Made by a program: the position numbers and the translations under genes. From Lachnospiraceae bacterium (GTDB lineage: Bacteria > Bacillota > Clostridia > Lachnospirales > Lachnospiraceae): a stretch of DNA of 64,000 nt. Location: positions 1 to 64,000 of the forward strand of contig JAETTM010000005.1 in assembly GCA_021769135.1 (NCBI GenBank), read 5' to 3'. The notes under the pieces were generated by a model. The model saw nothing but the letters and a program-made list of their open reading frames with translations. It was not told where the DNA came from and ran no database searches. This document shows, piece by piece, positions 26,469-36,019 of this stretch (position 1 is its first letter; every line of letters starts with the position of its first letter).

Positions 26469-27770
26469 TTATGATGTCTGCCCCGCCGCATATTCGTAAT
26501 CCTGCATGAAATTTACAACCCCGTCCATGGCCAATTCCCTGGGCTCGGTATTCAGAATGCCGTCGCGTACTTTGGGGTAAGTAAGGGGCATATATTGATA
26601 AAGCATGTTCATGGGAAGGGGATGCTTCCTTAGATTGGAGAAAAGGTGCTCCATGGCCAATACCACATCGGGATGGCCGATATAATAGCGGGCGCGGTCC
26701 GAGAAGCTGTACTTCCTTGCCAGGGCAGTCTGATGCTCATCGCCGTGATAATGTTTTTTCCAATTTTCCGGATTTTCCATCATAACTTTCTCCAGCGTTT
26801 CTATGAAATGAGCCTGCTCGTTTTCGGGCACCAATTCCTTTTCCATAAAGCTTAAAGCAAAAAGCGCATCCCGCAGGCCATAAGTCAGGGCAGGGCCCAC
26901 TTTAAGTATGGCAATGCCGTCTTCTACCATGCTTTTCAGGCATTTGGCGCTTTGATAATCCGTCGAATGGCCTTCAAAACATAGCCGGGGATATTCCTTT
27001 AAAGCGGAGCAAAGGCCGGAGGCGGCATTATGGTCATAGAGAAACACCTGGTCGTCGCCAAACTCCACGCCGGGCTGGACCACGACAGCCACAACATCCT
27101 TCCAGCCTTTCCCGATGCCGGCTTCTTCAAAAATGCGCTGATAGGTGCTCACCGTATCTTTAAAGGAAGCCGGGCTGGTGACAGTCAGGGAATCTTCCTT
27201 TTCCTGGGCGCCGCCGGGAATCGGAACTTCGCTTCCAATGACAAAAACAGGACGCATGGCATCGGGGTTTTCGGCTTTCAGTTCCATATAGCCCTGGATG
27301 GAAGCCTTATACAGCTGTGCGCCCCGGCGGGCAATAGTTTCCGTGGATAAAGGGCCTTCCGGGTCATCAGCCGTCTTCATGCTGGTATCCAGATGGATTT
27401 TGGTGAACCCGGCCCGGGCATACTGGTATACCAGTTCGGAAGATTTTTCCATGGCTTCTTTTTCGGGAAGATGCTGCCATAACAGGGGGCCCAAATGGTC
27501 TCCGGCCAGAATCACCGAGCGTCTTGGCACTTCGTTTTCATCGGCCAGTTTCCAAATCATGTTGCGGAAATCATCAGGGCGCATCCCGGTATATCCTCCA
27601 TATTGATTGACCTGGTTTGCAGTAGCTTCAATGAGCACTGGCCTGTGCAGAAGCTTTGCCCGTTTTAAGGCCGTTTCCAGCACTAAGGGATGGGCGGTGC
27701 AGTAAGAGGGGATACCGCAGGGTATCCCTTTTTGACGGTTTTCTATCAGTTCTTGAATAGGATGTTTCAT
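26469..27770 (-). CDS. tagatose-1,6-bisphosphate aldolase non-catalytic subunit (GatZ/KbaZ-like)
   Basis: MKHPIQELIENRQKGIPCGIPSYCTAHPLVLETAL; GATZ-type TIM barrel. Confidence 0.88.
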   Translation of the reverse strand: MKHPIQELIENRQKGIPCGIPSYCTAHPLVLETALKRAKLLHRPVLIEATANQVNQYGGYTGMRPDDFRNMIWKLADENEVPRRSVILAGDHLGPLLWQHLPEKEAMEKSSELVYQYARAGFTKIHLDTSMKTADDPEGPLSTETIARRGAQLYKASIQGYMELKAENPDAMRPVFVIGSEVPIPGGAQEKEDSLTVTSPASFKDTVSTYQRIFEEAGIGKGWKDVVAVVVQPGVEFGDDQVFLYDHNAASGLCSALKEYPRLCFEGHSTDYQSAKCLKSMVEDGIAILKVGPALTYGLRDALFALSFMEKELVPENEQAHFIETLEKVMMENPENWKKHYHGDEHQTALARKYSFSDRARYYIGHPDVVLAMEHLFSNLRKHPLPMNMLYQYMPLTYPKVRDGILNTEPRELAMDGVVNFMQDYEYAAGQTS

Positions 27771-28004
27771 AGCAGATTCTCACTTTCTTTTTTTGTAAAA
27801 CTCATTATAGCACTGGGGCAAATCGATGAAGTTGCATTTTTTAAGCTAAAAATTGTGAGTTTTAGTACCCGCATTGTGTTTTCAAATTCGTATGCTATAT
27901 AATGATGGCACAACAGCCAAAACCCCGCAGCAAGCAGCCGCTTGGCTTGTTTCCTGCGGGAATAAACGTCTCGGCAACGAAAGGGAGAAAAGGAGGATTA
28001 GGAG

Positions 28005-29192
28005 ATGGACATTTTTGACATTTCTGTAGAAAAGATGCAGGAGACTTCCTCCATCTTTACGCTGACAGAAATCCGACAGCAGCCTGCTACATGGAAAAAA
28101 ACATGTGCCCAGGTAGCAGCCGTTAAGGAAGAGCTTCAGCTATTTTTGAATCAGGTACTGAAAGAGGATGATTTTGACATTGTGCTGACGGGGGCCGGCA
28201 CCAGCGAGTTTATAGGCAATGCCTTGTACAGGGTGCTCAATAAAAAGTATCAGAATAAGGTGAAATCCTATGCGACCACTGATATCGTGCCGGCTCCGGA
28301 GGAATACCTTTCCCCGGAGAAGCCGACCATATTGGTAAGTTTTGGCCGCTCCGGCAATTCGCCGGAATCTACCGGGGCCGTGGATGTGGCGGAAACAGTG
28401 TGCAGGAATTTATACCATTTGTTTATTACCTGCAACCATGAAGGGAGCCTTTCCGAGATGGCAAAGGGCAGAAAAAATTGCTTTGCCCTGAACCTGACCC
28501 CGGAGGTGCATGACCAGTCCTTTGCGATGACTTCCAGCTTTTCAAACATGTATCTGGCAGCTTACCTGGCCTTTTGCCTGGAGGATGTGGATGCTCTTGC
28601 GGAAGAAATGGACAGGATTTGCGAGGCTGGGGAAGCCTTTTTGGAGAAAGGGTACCCCGCTGTCCGGCAGATAGTGGAAGAATTTGATTTTAAGCGCATC
28701 GTGTATCTGGGGGATACGGCATTGAAAGGCATTTCCCAGGAATCGGCGCTGAAAATGCTGGAACTGACCGCAGGGCAGGTGGCGGCCATCCATGATTCCC
28801 CATTAGGGTTCCGCCATGGGCCAAAATCAATCATTGATGACGATACGCTGACCGTGGTATATTTAAGCGATGAAGCCTACATGAGGAATTATGAGGTGGA
28901 TTTGATAAAGGAAATGAGTTCCCAGAGGAAGAAAAACAAAATTGCGGTAATAGGGAACACCCCCTGTGAAGAAGCAAAGGAACTGGCTGATTACGCGATT
29001 GAAATGAAAATTGGCGGCGCCGTGGGAAATGGGCTTCTGGGATGCAGTTACATCCTGTTTGCCCAGATGCTGGCAGTAATGAAGTCGCTGCAGCTGGGGA
29101 TTACGCCGGATAATCCATGCCCTACGGGGGAGGTCAACCGGGTGGTGAAAGGGGTAACGCTGTATCCATATGAATGCAAGCGGAAAGCATAG
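28005..29192 (+). CDS. AgaS-like SIS-domain ketose/aldose isomerase or deaminase
   Basis: FDIVLTGAGTSEFIGNALYRVL; VSFGRSGNSPESTGAV; DSPLGFRHGPKSI. Confidence 0.88.
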   Translation: MDIFDISVEKMQETSSIFTLTEIRQQPATWKKTCAQVAAVKEELQLFLNQVLKEDDFDIVLTGAGTSEFIGNALYRVLNKKYQNKVKSYATTDIVPAPEEYLSPEKPTILVSFGRSGNSPESTGAVDVAETVCRNLYHLFITCNHEGSLSEMAKGRKNCFALNLTPEVHDQSFAMTSSFSNMYLAAYLAFCLEDVDALAEEMDRICEAGEAFLEKGYPAVRQIVEEFDFKRIVYLGDTALKGISQESALKMLELTAGQVAAIHDSPLGFRHGPKSIIDDDTLTVVYLSDEAYMRNYEVDLIKEMSSQRKKNKIAVIGNTPCEEAKELADYAIEMKIGGAVGNGLLGCSYILFAQMLAVMKSLQLGITPDNPCPTGEVNRVVKGVTLYPYECKRKA

Positions 29193-29203
29193 TCTGGAAA
29201 AAG

Positions 29204-29235
29204 GTAACGGGGCAGCCGAAAGGCTGAACTGTTAC
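29204..29235. mobile_element. palindromic miniature element, copy E (32 bp), 7/8 flanking repeat
   Basis: GTAACGGGGCAGCC-GAAA-GGCTGAACTGTTAC; GGAAAAAG 29196-29203 versus GGAAAAGG 29236-29243. Confidence 0.75.
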
Positions 29236-29251
29236 GGAAAAGGAGGCAATT

Positions 29252-29695
29252 ATGGTAGGATTATTGATTACTGGGCATGGGCATTTTGCAACGGGCCTTG
29301 GCTCCAGCCTGAAATTGGTGACGGGCAATACGGAAAATATCGCCTATGTGGATTTTGAGGAAGAGCATTCCACGGAGCTTTTAACGGAGAACCTGAACAA
29401 GGCTTTCGATGAGCTGAGGGGATGCAACGGAGTTTTGGTGCTGGCGGACCTGGCCGGAGGTTCCCCCTATAAATGCGCGGTGGAATGTAAATATGCGCGG
29501 GCGGGGGAGAAAATCGAAGTGGTGGCGGGGGCTAACCTGCCCATGTTGGTAGAAGGCTCCATGTCCATGGATTCTTTCAGCTCGCCGTTGGACATGGCGG
29601 AAGAACTGATTGCCGTAGGAAAAGAGTATATGGTTCGGTTTGAATTGGAGAAACGGGAAGAGGAAGAAGAGGAAGAAGAGGAAGACGGGATTTAG
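29252..29695 (+). CDS. PTS mannose-family EIIA
   Basis: MVGLLITGHGHFATGLGSSLKLVTG; LADLAGGSPYK; poly-Glu C-terminus. Confidence 0.88.
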   Translation: MVGLLITGHGHFATGLGSSLKLVTGNTENIAYVDFEEEHSTELLTENLNKAFDELRGCNGVLVLADLAGGSPYKCAVECKYARAGEKIEVVAGANLPMLVEGSMSMDSFSSPLDMAEELIAVGKEYMVRFELEKREEEEEEEEEDGI

Positions 29696-29719
29696 AGATT
29701 AAACAAGACCCCCTTAAAC

Positions 29720-29789
29720 TGCCCGCAGAAAGCGCCTGCCATTTGGCACAGACTGGCCTGGCCCGATAGGGCGGCGCCCTCTGCGGGCA
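29720..29789. terminator. long hairpin between convergent genes
   Basis: TGCCCGCAGA (29720-29729) / TCTGCGGGCA (29780-29789). Confidence 0.6.
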
Positions 29790-29799
29790 TAATTATTCG

Positions 29800-30996
29800 T
29801 TATGTTTTAAATAAAGATTTGGAATATTCGCTGGGAGCCATGCCGTATTTTTGGGTAAATGCCCTTGAAAAATAATGGATGGAATTGAATCCCAGCATCA
29901 GGGCAATTTCGCTGATAGTATATTTATTTTCACAAATCATCTGCCGGCCTTTTTCCAGCTTCAGTTCATTGATATATTTTTTCGGTGTCTGGCTTAGGTT
30001 TTCGTTGAATAAAATTTGCAGGGAAGAACGGGAGAGGGAAAACTTCTGGCAAATTTCGGCAACGGTAATCGGTTCATAAATCGTTTCATCGATGTAGTTG
30101 ATAATTTTTTCCAACAGTTCGTCCTGATAATGCTGCCTGATTTCCGGAACCGGTTTTTCGGTCTTTTTTTCCAGAAATTCGGATTGGAGGAGCCGGATGA
30201 TGGTTTCCTGAAGAAGGCAGAGCATCAGGCTGTTCATATAAGGAAGCTGGGTAGAGCTTTCCGTAATGAAGCTTTTTATCAGCGTATGGGTTTTTTTGTC
30301 ATAACCGAAGACTTTGTTTAACAGCGCCTCATAATGCACGCCTTCTGCAGAGTCGGATATGTTCTCCATCTCAAAAAGAATCGTTGTATAAGAGCAGGAA
30401 CAGCCATCCGGGATGCTTTGGGTGTGGAATTGGCCGGAGCCGTAAATCATCAAATCCTTTTCATGCAATTCATATGTTTGCCCGTCCACTTCTGAAACCA
30501 TTGTTCCCATATCCACATAAGTGAGCTCAAAATAAGGATGCTCCTCGCCGATAAAACGATAACCGGAATTGCGCACGGAGTAGTAGTATCCCAATATTTC
30601 AGTAATTTGGATGCGGGGAAGTATCCGTTCAAAGAGATAGGCGGGGGAAAGGGTTTCTACGGTAATGGAGTAGGACTCCGCGGTAATCAGCTTATATGTG
30701 ACTTTAGATGTAAGGGCCACAAGGGCAAAATATATGTGAGGCTTTAACCTTACCAGCCGGTGGACCGCAAAGGATTCCAGGCATTGCGAATTCGGGGATT
30801 CTCCCACTAAAAGTACAGCCATTCCGCTCTGTACTTCAAGGAAGACCTCGCAGTTGAAACAATATAGCTGACTGATGACGCGCTTGGCAGTAACATTCCA
30901 GTTCCGGCTTATCATCCCGGAGCCTACGGGCTGGACAGGCTGTTTGTAAACGCTGCCGTACTTGCCAAACGCTTTGCTGGATGTTTTTAGTTGCAT
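29800..30996 (-). CDS. AraC-family transcriptional regulator
   Basis: two C-terminal HTHs: ITVAEICQKFSLSRSSLQILFNENLSQTPKKYINELKLEKGRQ...YTISEIALMLGFNSIHYFSRAFTQKYGMAPSEY. Confidence 0.93.
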   Translation of the reverse strand: MQLKTSSKAFGKYGSVYKQPVQPVGSGMISRNWNVTAKRVISQLYCFNCEVFLEVQSGMAVLLVGESPNSQCLESFAVHRLVRLKPHIYFALVALTSKVTYKLITAESYSITVETLSPAYLFERILPRIQITEILGYYYSVRNSGYRFIGEEHPYFELTYVDMGTMVSEVDGQTYELHEKDLMIYGSGQFHTQSIPDGCSCSYTTILFEMENISDSAEGVHYEALLNKVFGYDKKTHTLIKSFITESSTQLPYMNSLMLCLLQETIIRLLQSEFLEKKTEKPVPEIRQHYQDELLEKIINYIDETIYEPITVAEICQKFSLSRSSLQILFNENLSQTPKKYINELKLEKGRQMICENKYTISEIALMLGFNSIHYFSRAFTQKYGMAPSEYSKSLFKT

Positions 30997-31215
30997 AGTC
31001 TACCTCCCTAAAATAATATAAATATTATACTATTTTTTGTGCATCGTGTCCATAAAAAAGGCTGAAAATCTAAAAAGTGTAAAGAAATAATTAAAAAAAA
31101 ATAAAGAAATCAAAAAGAACAAATAGTGTGTTAAAAGATACAAAGACGGATTGGGGCAGGGGATTTATAATAAATGTAACCTAGAATTCTGGAGATATAC
31201 TTAAAGTAAGGAGGG

Positions 31216-31695
31216 ATGAATATGCCCAATATTTTATTGACAAGGATTGATAACCGGTTAATTCATGGCCAGGTAGGTGTGACCTGGACTATGACGATAG
31301 GCGCCAATCTGATTCTTGTAGCGGACGATGAGACAGCGGGCAATGAGCTGATGCAGCAGCTTATGGCCACAACGGCAAAATCATCGGGGGCGGGAGTAAG
31401 GTTTTTTACTATCCAGAAGACCATCGACGTGATTCATAAAGCGGCGGACAGGCAGAAAATTTTTATTGTCTGCAAGACACCGAAGGATGTACGCAGGCTG
31501 ATTGAAGGCGGTGTACCTATTAAAGAAGTAAATGTGGGGAATATGCATTTTTCACAGGGGAAACGTCAGATTAGCAAGAAAGTGTATGTGGATGACGCGG
31601 ACATGGAGGACTTGAAAGCGATTCGGGATGCAGGGGTAGACCTTTATATCCAGGATGTGCCCGGAGATATGAAAGAGCGTATCAAGGAAATCTAA
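31216..31695 (+). CDS. PTS mannose-family EIIB
   Basis: NILLTRIDNRLIHGQVGVTWT phosphorylated-His motif. Confidence 0.93.
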   Translation: MNMPNILLTRIDNRLIHGQVGVTWTMTIGANLILVADDETAGNELMQQLMATTAKSSGAGVRFFTIQKTIDVIHKAADRQKIFIVCKTPKDVRRLIEGGVPIKEVNVGNMHFSQGKRQISKKVYVDDADMEDLKAIRDAGVDLYIQDVPGDMKERIKEI

Positions 31696-31724
31696 ACAAA
31701 AACATTAGAGAAAGGAACTTTTTT

Positions 31725-32516
31725 ATGGAAATTACATTGATGCAAGGCATAGGCCTGGCAATTATGGCAATTATTGTAGGTGTTGACTTTTGGCTGGAAG
31801 GGTTTTTCATCTTCCGCCCGATTATCGTAAGTACATTGACGGGTTTGATTTTAGGGGATGTACAGTTGGGGCTCATTACAGGGGGTATTACAGAACTGGC
31901 TTTCGCAGGGCTGACCCCGGCAGGAGGAACGCAGCCTCCTAACCCGGTTCTTGCGGGCGTTATGTCCACGGTAATCGCATATACCACAAAAACGGAAGCG
32001 ACTGCCGCTATGGCATTGGCACTGCCGTTCAGTTTCCTGATGCAGTATGTAATCCTGTTCTGCTATTCCACATTCTCTTTCTTTATGAAAGGGGCTGACC
32101 AGGCGGCAGAAGAAGCGGATACTGCAAGGATTGTAAAGATTAATATGACATGTACCGCAATTATAGCACTGCTGTATGGAATTATCGTATTCCTTTGTAC
32201 TTTTGTGGCGCAGGATGCCATGAAGACGTTGGTGGAAGTACTGCCTGCATGGCTGACCCATGGCTTTGAAGTGGCTGGAGGAATCCTTCCCGCAGTTGGT
32301 TTTGCAATGCTGTTGAAAGTTATGCTCAAGGGAGAATTTGTTCCGTATCTGTTAATCGGTTTTGTAATCGCCTGCTTCCTGGATTTTTCCAATTTGCTTC
32401 CGATTGCAGTAGTCGGCGTTGCGCTGGCACTGTTTGTATATAACATTGAAAAGGGAATGAAAGCGAACAGGGCAGTGGTAAGTATAGCAGAGGAGGAAGA
32501 AGAAGATGGCATCTGA
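31725..32516 (+). CDS. PTS mannose-family EIIC
   Basis: GGITELAFAGLTPAGGTQPPNPVLAGVM; multi-TM. Confidence 0.92.
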   Translation: MEITLMQGIGLAIMAIIVGVDFWLEGFFIFRPIIVSTLTGLILGDVQLGLITGGITELAFAGLTPAGGTQPPNPVLAGVMSTVIAYTTKTEATAAMALALPFSFLMQYVILFCYSTFSFFMKGADQAAEEADTARIVKINMTCTAIIALLYGIIVFLCTFVAQDAMKTLVEVLPAWLTHGFEVAGGILPAVGFAMLLKVMLKGEFVPYLLIGFVIACFLDFSNLLPIAVVGVALALFVYNIEKGMKANRAVVSIAEEEEEDGI

Positions 32517-33309
32517 TAACAATAAAGTGTTAAATAAAAAGGATATTAACAGACTGGCGCGCGACTCCGTGTTTCTTCAGGCCGGTTTTAACTATGAAAG
32601 GATGCAGGCCAGCGGTTTCTTAATGGCACAGCTGCCGGCCCTGAAAAAGATTTATAAGGATGACAAAGAAGGGCTTTCCGCAGCCATGACGGATAACCTG
32701 GAATTCATCAATACCCATCCCAATCTTGTAGGGTTTTTGATGGGGCTGTTGGTTTCCATGGAGGAATCCCATGCCGACAGGGGAATTATCAAAGGTTTAA
32801 AGGTTGCTTTGTTCGCACCGCTGGCCGGTATCGGCGACGCTATTTTCTGGTTTACCCTGCTTCCTATTGTAGCGGGCATCTGCTCTTCCATGGCGATGGA
32901 AGGGAGCGTTTTAGGGCCGATTATTTTCTTCCTGGTATATTTGGCAATCTTTGCTATGAGATGGTTCTGGACCCACTTGGGCTATAACCTGGGCGTAAAG
33001 GCGGTGGCGCAGATTACGGATATATCCGAAGTGCTCTCAAAAGCGGCCACAGTATTGGGATGTACGGTAATCGGAGGGCTGATTGCCTCCTATGTGAGCA
33101 TTAATGTGCAGACTCAGATTGTAGTAAACGAAGCAAAAACGGTTGCGCTGCAGACGGATTTCTTTGATAAGATATTCCCGAATATTTTGTCCATCGGATA
33201 TGTATTTTTGATGTATTATTTCCTGAAAAAGAAGAAAGTCAGCCCGGTTGTCCTTATCGTGGTTACTTTTGTACTGGCAATCGTATTGTCCTTCTTCGGG
33301 ATTCTGTAA
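32506..33309 (+). CDS. PTS mannose-family EIID
   Basis: INRLARDSVFLQAGFNYERMQASGFLMAQLPALKKIY; GIGDAIFWFTLLP; overlaps EIIC by 11 nt. Confidence 0.92.
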   Translation: MASDNNKVLNKKDINRLARDSVFLQAGFNYERMQASGFLMAQLPALKKIYKDDKEGLSAAMTDNLEFINTHPNLVGFLMGLLVSMEESHADRGIIKGLKVALFAPLAGIGDAIFWFTLLPIVAGICSSMAMEGSVLGPIIFFLVYLAIFAMRWFWTHLGYNLGVKAVAQITDISEVLSKAATVLGCTVIGGLIASYVSINVQTQIVVNEAKTVALQTDFFDKIFPNILSIGYVFLMYYFLKKKKVSPVVLIVVTFVLAIVLSFFGIL

Positions 33310-33313
33310 GAAA

Positions 33314-34198
33314 ATGGAAAATAAGATTTTGCTGTTTGCCAGCGATATGGACGGAACGCTGCTTGGGGAAGATTTTACCATCAGCCCAGGGAACCTGGCC
33401 GCGCTGAAACGGCTGGAGGAAGCGGGAATCCAGTTTGTAGCGGCTACCGGCCGGACCTACTATGACGCTGCGACCATATGCGGAAAGCATTCGTTAAATC
33501 CGTATATTATTTCCAACAATGGGGCATGTGTCTTTGCCCCGGATGGGAAGCAGCTGTTTGGCAGGGAACTGGAGCCAGGGTTCGTATCAGGGCTGGTGGA
33601 TTATCTGGAAAAGGAAAAGGTATGCTATGGCCTGGAGGAGAGCGGGGGATATATCGCCCCCAAAAACTGGGCCGAAGTGTTTGACCAGGAGGTTTCCAGG
33701 CTGAAGGCAGCGGGGATGGCGATACCGGAAGAGAAGGCGGCATTCGCCAAACATGAAACACAAATGCAGAACGGTATGCGTATGGTTGGGGATGTACGTG
33801 AATATTTGAAATGCGGGAAAGCGGTATACAGCATTTCGTTGATTACATATGATGAAGAAGTTTTTCGAAAAGTGGGCAGCTGGATATCCGGTTATCAGGG
33901 AGCGGCTGTGTGCGTATCGGGAACGCATAATGCGGAAGTCATGTATCGGGATTGTACGAAAGGGCAGTCGCTGGAATTCCTTTGCCGGCATCTGGGAATC
34001 CCATTGGGATCGGCAGCGGTGGCGGGAGACAGCCTGAATGATTTGGAGATGTTTGAAAAGGCTGGCCTTGGATTCGCTATGGGCAATGCCCGGAAAGAGA
34101 TAAAGGATGCTGCGGACCGAATAACGGCGGCGTGCAGAGAAGACGGCGTGGCAGAAGCGATTGACTGGATTCTGACAGATAAGGGCCGGGGGTTTTAA
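33314..34198 (+). CDS. Cof-type HAD-IIB hydrolase
   Basis: LLFASDMDGTLLGEDFTIS; AVAGDSLNDLEMFEKAGLGFAMGNA. Confidence 0.92.
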   Translation: MENKILLFASDMDGTLLGEDFTISPGNLAALKRLEEAGIQFVAATGRTYYDAATICGKHSLNPYIISNNGACVFAPDGKQLFGRELEPGFVSGLVDYLEKEKVCYGLEESGGYIAPKNWAEVFDQEVSRLKAAGMAIPEEKAAFAKHETQMQNGMRMVGDVREYLKCGKAVYSISLITYDEEVFRKVGSWISGYQGAAVCVSGTHNAEVMYRDCTKGQSLEFLCRHLGIPLGSAAVAGDSLNDLEMFEKAGLGFAMGNARKEIKDAADRITAACREDGVAEAIDWILTDKGRGF

Positions 34199-34207
34199 GA
34201 CCCCCGG
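34186..34207 (+). terminator. intrinsic terminator overlapping the HAD stop codon
   Basis: CCGGGGGT tttaag ACCCCCGG followed by TTCTTTTTG. Confidence 0.85.
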
Positions 34208-34324
34208 TTCTTTTTGTCTGGCCAAAAGCTCTAATCCTAAAAATATAGTTGCCAGAAGAGAAGTGTTGTGCTACAATATCCATCGGCGACATACAGATGT
34301 ACGCACTGGGAACACAGAAAGGGT

Positions 34325-34780
34325 ATGGTAATTGGCATGGATACAACGGGAAGCTATTTTGTCGTAAAGAAAAAGGCGGTGCCGGATGTGCTTTTGAAGG
34401 TGGTGGAAGCGAAAAGGCTTTTGGAGACCGGCAAAGCTGCCAGCATTCATGAAGCCACGGAAAAGATGGGAATCAGCAGGAGCTCCTTTTATAAGTATAA
34501 GGATGATATTTTCCCCTTTCATGACAATTCCCAGGGGAAAACCATTACGCTGACGCTCCAAATGTATGACGAGCCGGGCCTTCTGTCGGATGTATTGAAA
34601 GTCATCGCCGACTTTAAGGCCAATATTCTGACGATACATCAAAGTATCCCCATTAATGGGGTGGCATCGCTTAGCATCAGCGTTCAAGTGCTTCCGGCAA
34701 CCGGCGATATGTCCCGAATGCTGGAGCTTTTGGAGCAGCAGCATGGTGTGCATAATGTAAAAGTTTTGGCAAAAGAATAA
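34325..34780 (+). CDS. ACT-domain protein (UPF0735/PheB-like)
   Basis: VKKKAVPDVLLKVVEAKRLLETGKAASIHEATEKMGISRSSFYKYKDDIFPF plus ACT domain; precedes hom. Confidence 0.85.
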   Translation: MVIGMDTTGSYFVVKKKAVPDVLLKVVEAKRLLETGKAASIHEATEKMGISRSSFYKYKDDIFPFHDNSQGKTITLTLQMYDEPGLLSDVLKVIADFKANILTIHQSIPINGVASLSISVQVLPATGDMSRMLELLEQQHGVHNVKVLAKE

Positions 34781-34802
34781 TAAAAAATGGAGGAAACGGA
34801 AT

Positions 34803-36011
34803 ATGATAAATGTAGCGGTATTGGGATATGGCACTGTGGGGAGCGGTGTTGTAGAAGTTATTGAAAAGAATAAAGAAGAAATAAATAAGAAATCGGGGGA
34901 AAGCCTGAATATTAAATATATTCTGGATTTAAGGGATTTTCCGGGAGACCCTTATGAAAGCAAAGTGGTTCATGATGTGGAAATCATTATGAACGATCCG
35001 GAAATCAACGTAATCTGCGAAACCATGGGGGGGATTCACCCCGCTTATGAATTTTCCAAGAGGGCCCTTCTTTTAGGGAAGAGCGTATGCACTTCCAATA
35101 AAGAGCTGGTGGCAAACCATGGGCCGGAGCTGATTCGGCTGGCGAAAGAGAATAAGTGCAATTATCTGTTTGAAGCCAGCGTGGGCGGTGGGATTCCGAT
35201 TATCCGTCCTATCAACTATTCCCTGACGGCGGAAAAGATCGATGGAATTACCGGCATTTTGAATGGAACTACCAATTATATCCTGTCGAAAATGGCAGAA
35301 GAAGGGGCGGATTTCGAAGACGTGCTCAAGGAGGCCCAGGAGAAAGGGTATGCGGAGAGGAACCCGGAAGCGGATGTGGAAGGCTACGATGCCTGCCGTA
35401 AGATTGCAATCCTTTCTTCCCTTATGACGGGGAAAAACGTGAAATATGAGGATATATATACGGAGGGGATTACGAAAATCACAGCGACGGATTTTGTTTA
35501 TGCCAAGGCGATGGGCCGTTCCATTAAACTGTTGGCAATGAGCAGGGAATGCGAGGATGGAAGCTTTTATGCCATGGTGGCCCCTTTTATGATTCCCATG
35601 AGTCATCCGCTCTACAGCGTGAGCGGGGTATTCAATGCGGTATTCGTCCATGGGAATATGCTGGGCGATTCCATGTACTACGGAAAAGGGGCGGGCAAAC
35701 TGCCCACGGCAAGCGCGGTGGTCTCCGATGTGGTGGACTGCGCAAGGCATATCGGCAAAACGATTATGTGCTTTTGGGATGATGAGGATGTGAAACAGGC
35801 GAAAGTGGACAACATCAGGCACCGTTTCTTCGTGCGGACCAAAGCGGAGCTGGAAAAAGAGGCCATAGAGATTTTTGGCATGATGCGGGTAGTGGTAGCG
35901 GACGTGGAAGGCGAATATGCTTTTATAACGGAGGAAATGAGCGAGAGGGAGTTCGACGAAAAGGCGAAGAAGCTGGGGGGCGTTTTGAACAGGATTCGCC
36001 TGGAAGCATAA
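34803..36011 (+). CDS. hom: homoserine dehydrogenase
   Basis: INVAVLGYGTVGSGVVEVI; GGGIPIIRPINYSLTAEKIDGITGILNGTTNYILSKM. Confidence 0.95.
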   Translation: MINVAVLGYGTVGSGVVEVIEKNKEEINKKSGESLNIKYILDLRDFPGDPYESKVVHDVEIIMNDPEINVICETMGGIHPAYEFSKRALLLGKSVCTSNKELVANHGPELIRLAKENKCNYLFEASVGGGIPIIRPINYSLTAEKIDGITGILNGTTNYILSKMAEEGADFEDVLKEAQEKGYAERNPEADVEGYDACRKIAILSSLMTGKNVKYEDIYTEGITKITATDFVYAKAMGRSIKLLAMSRECEDGSFYAMVAPFMIPMSHPLYSVSGVFNAVFVHGNMLGDSMYYGKGAGKLPTASAVVSDVVDCARHIGKTIMCFWDDEDVKQAKVDNIRHRFFVRTKAELEKEAIEIFGMMRVVVADVEGEYAFITEEMSEREFDEKAKKLGGVLNRIRLEA

Positions 36012-36019
36012 AAGCGGAA

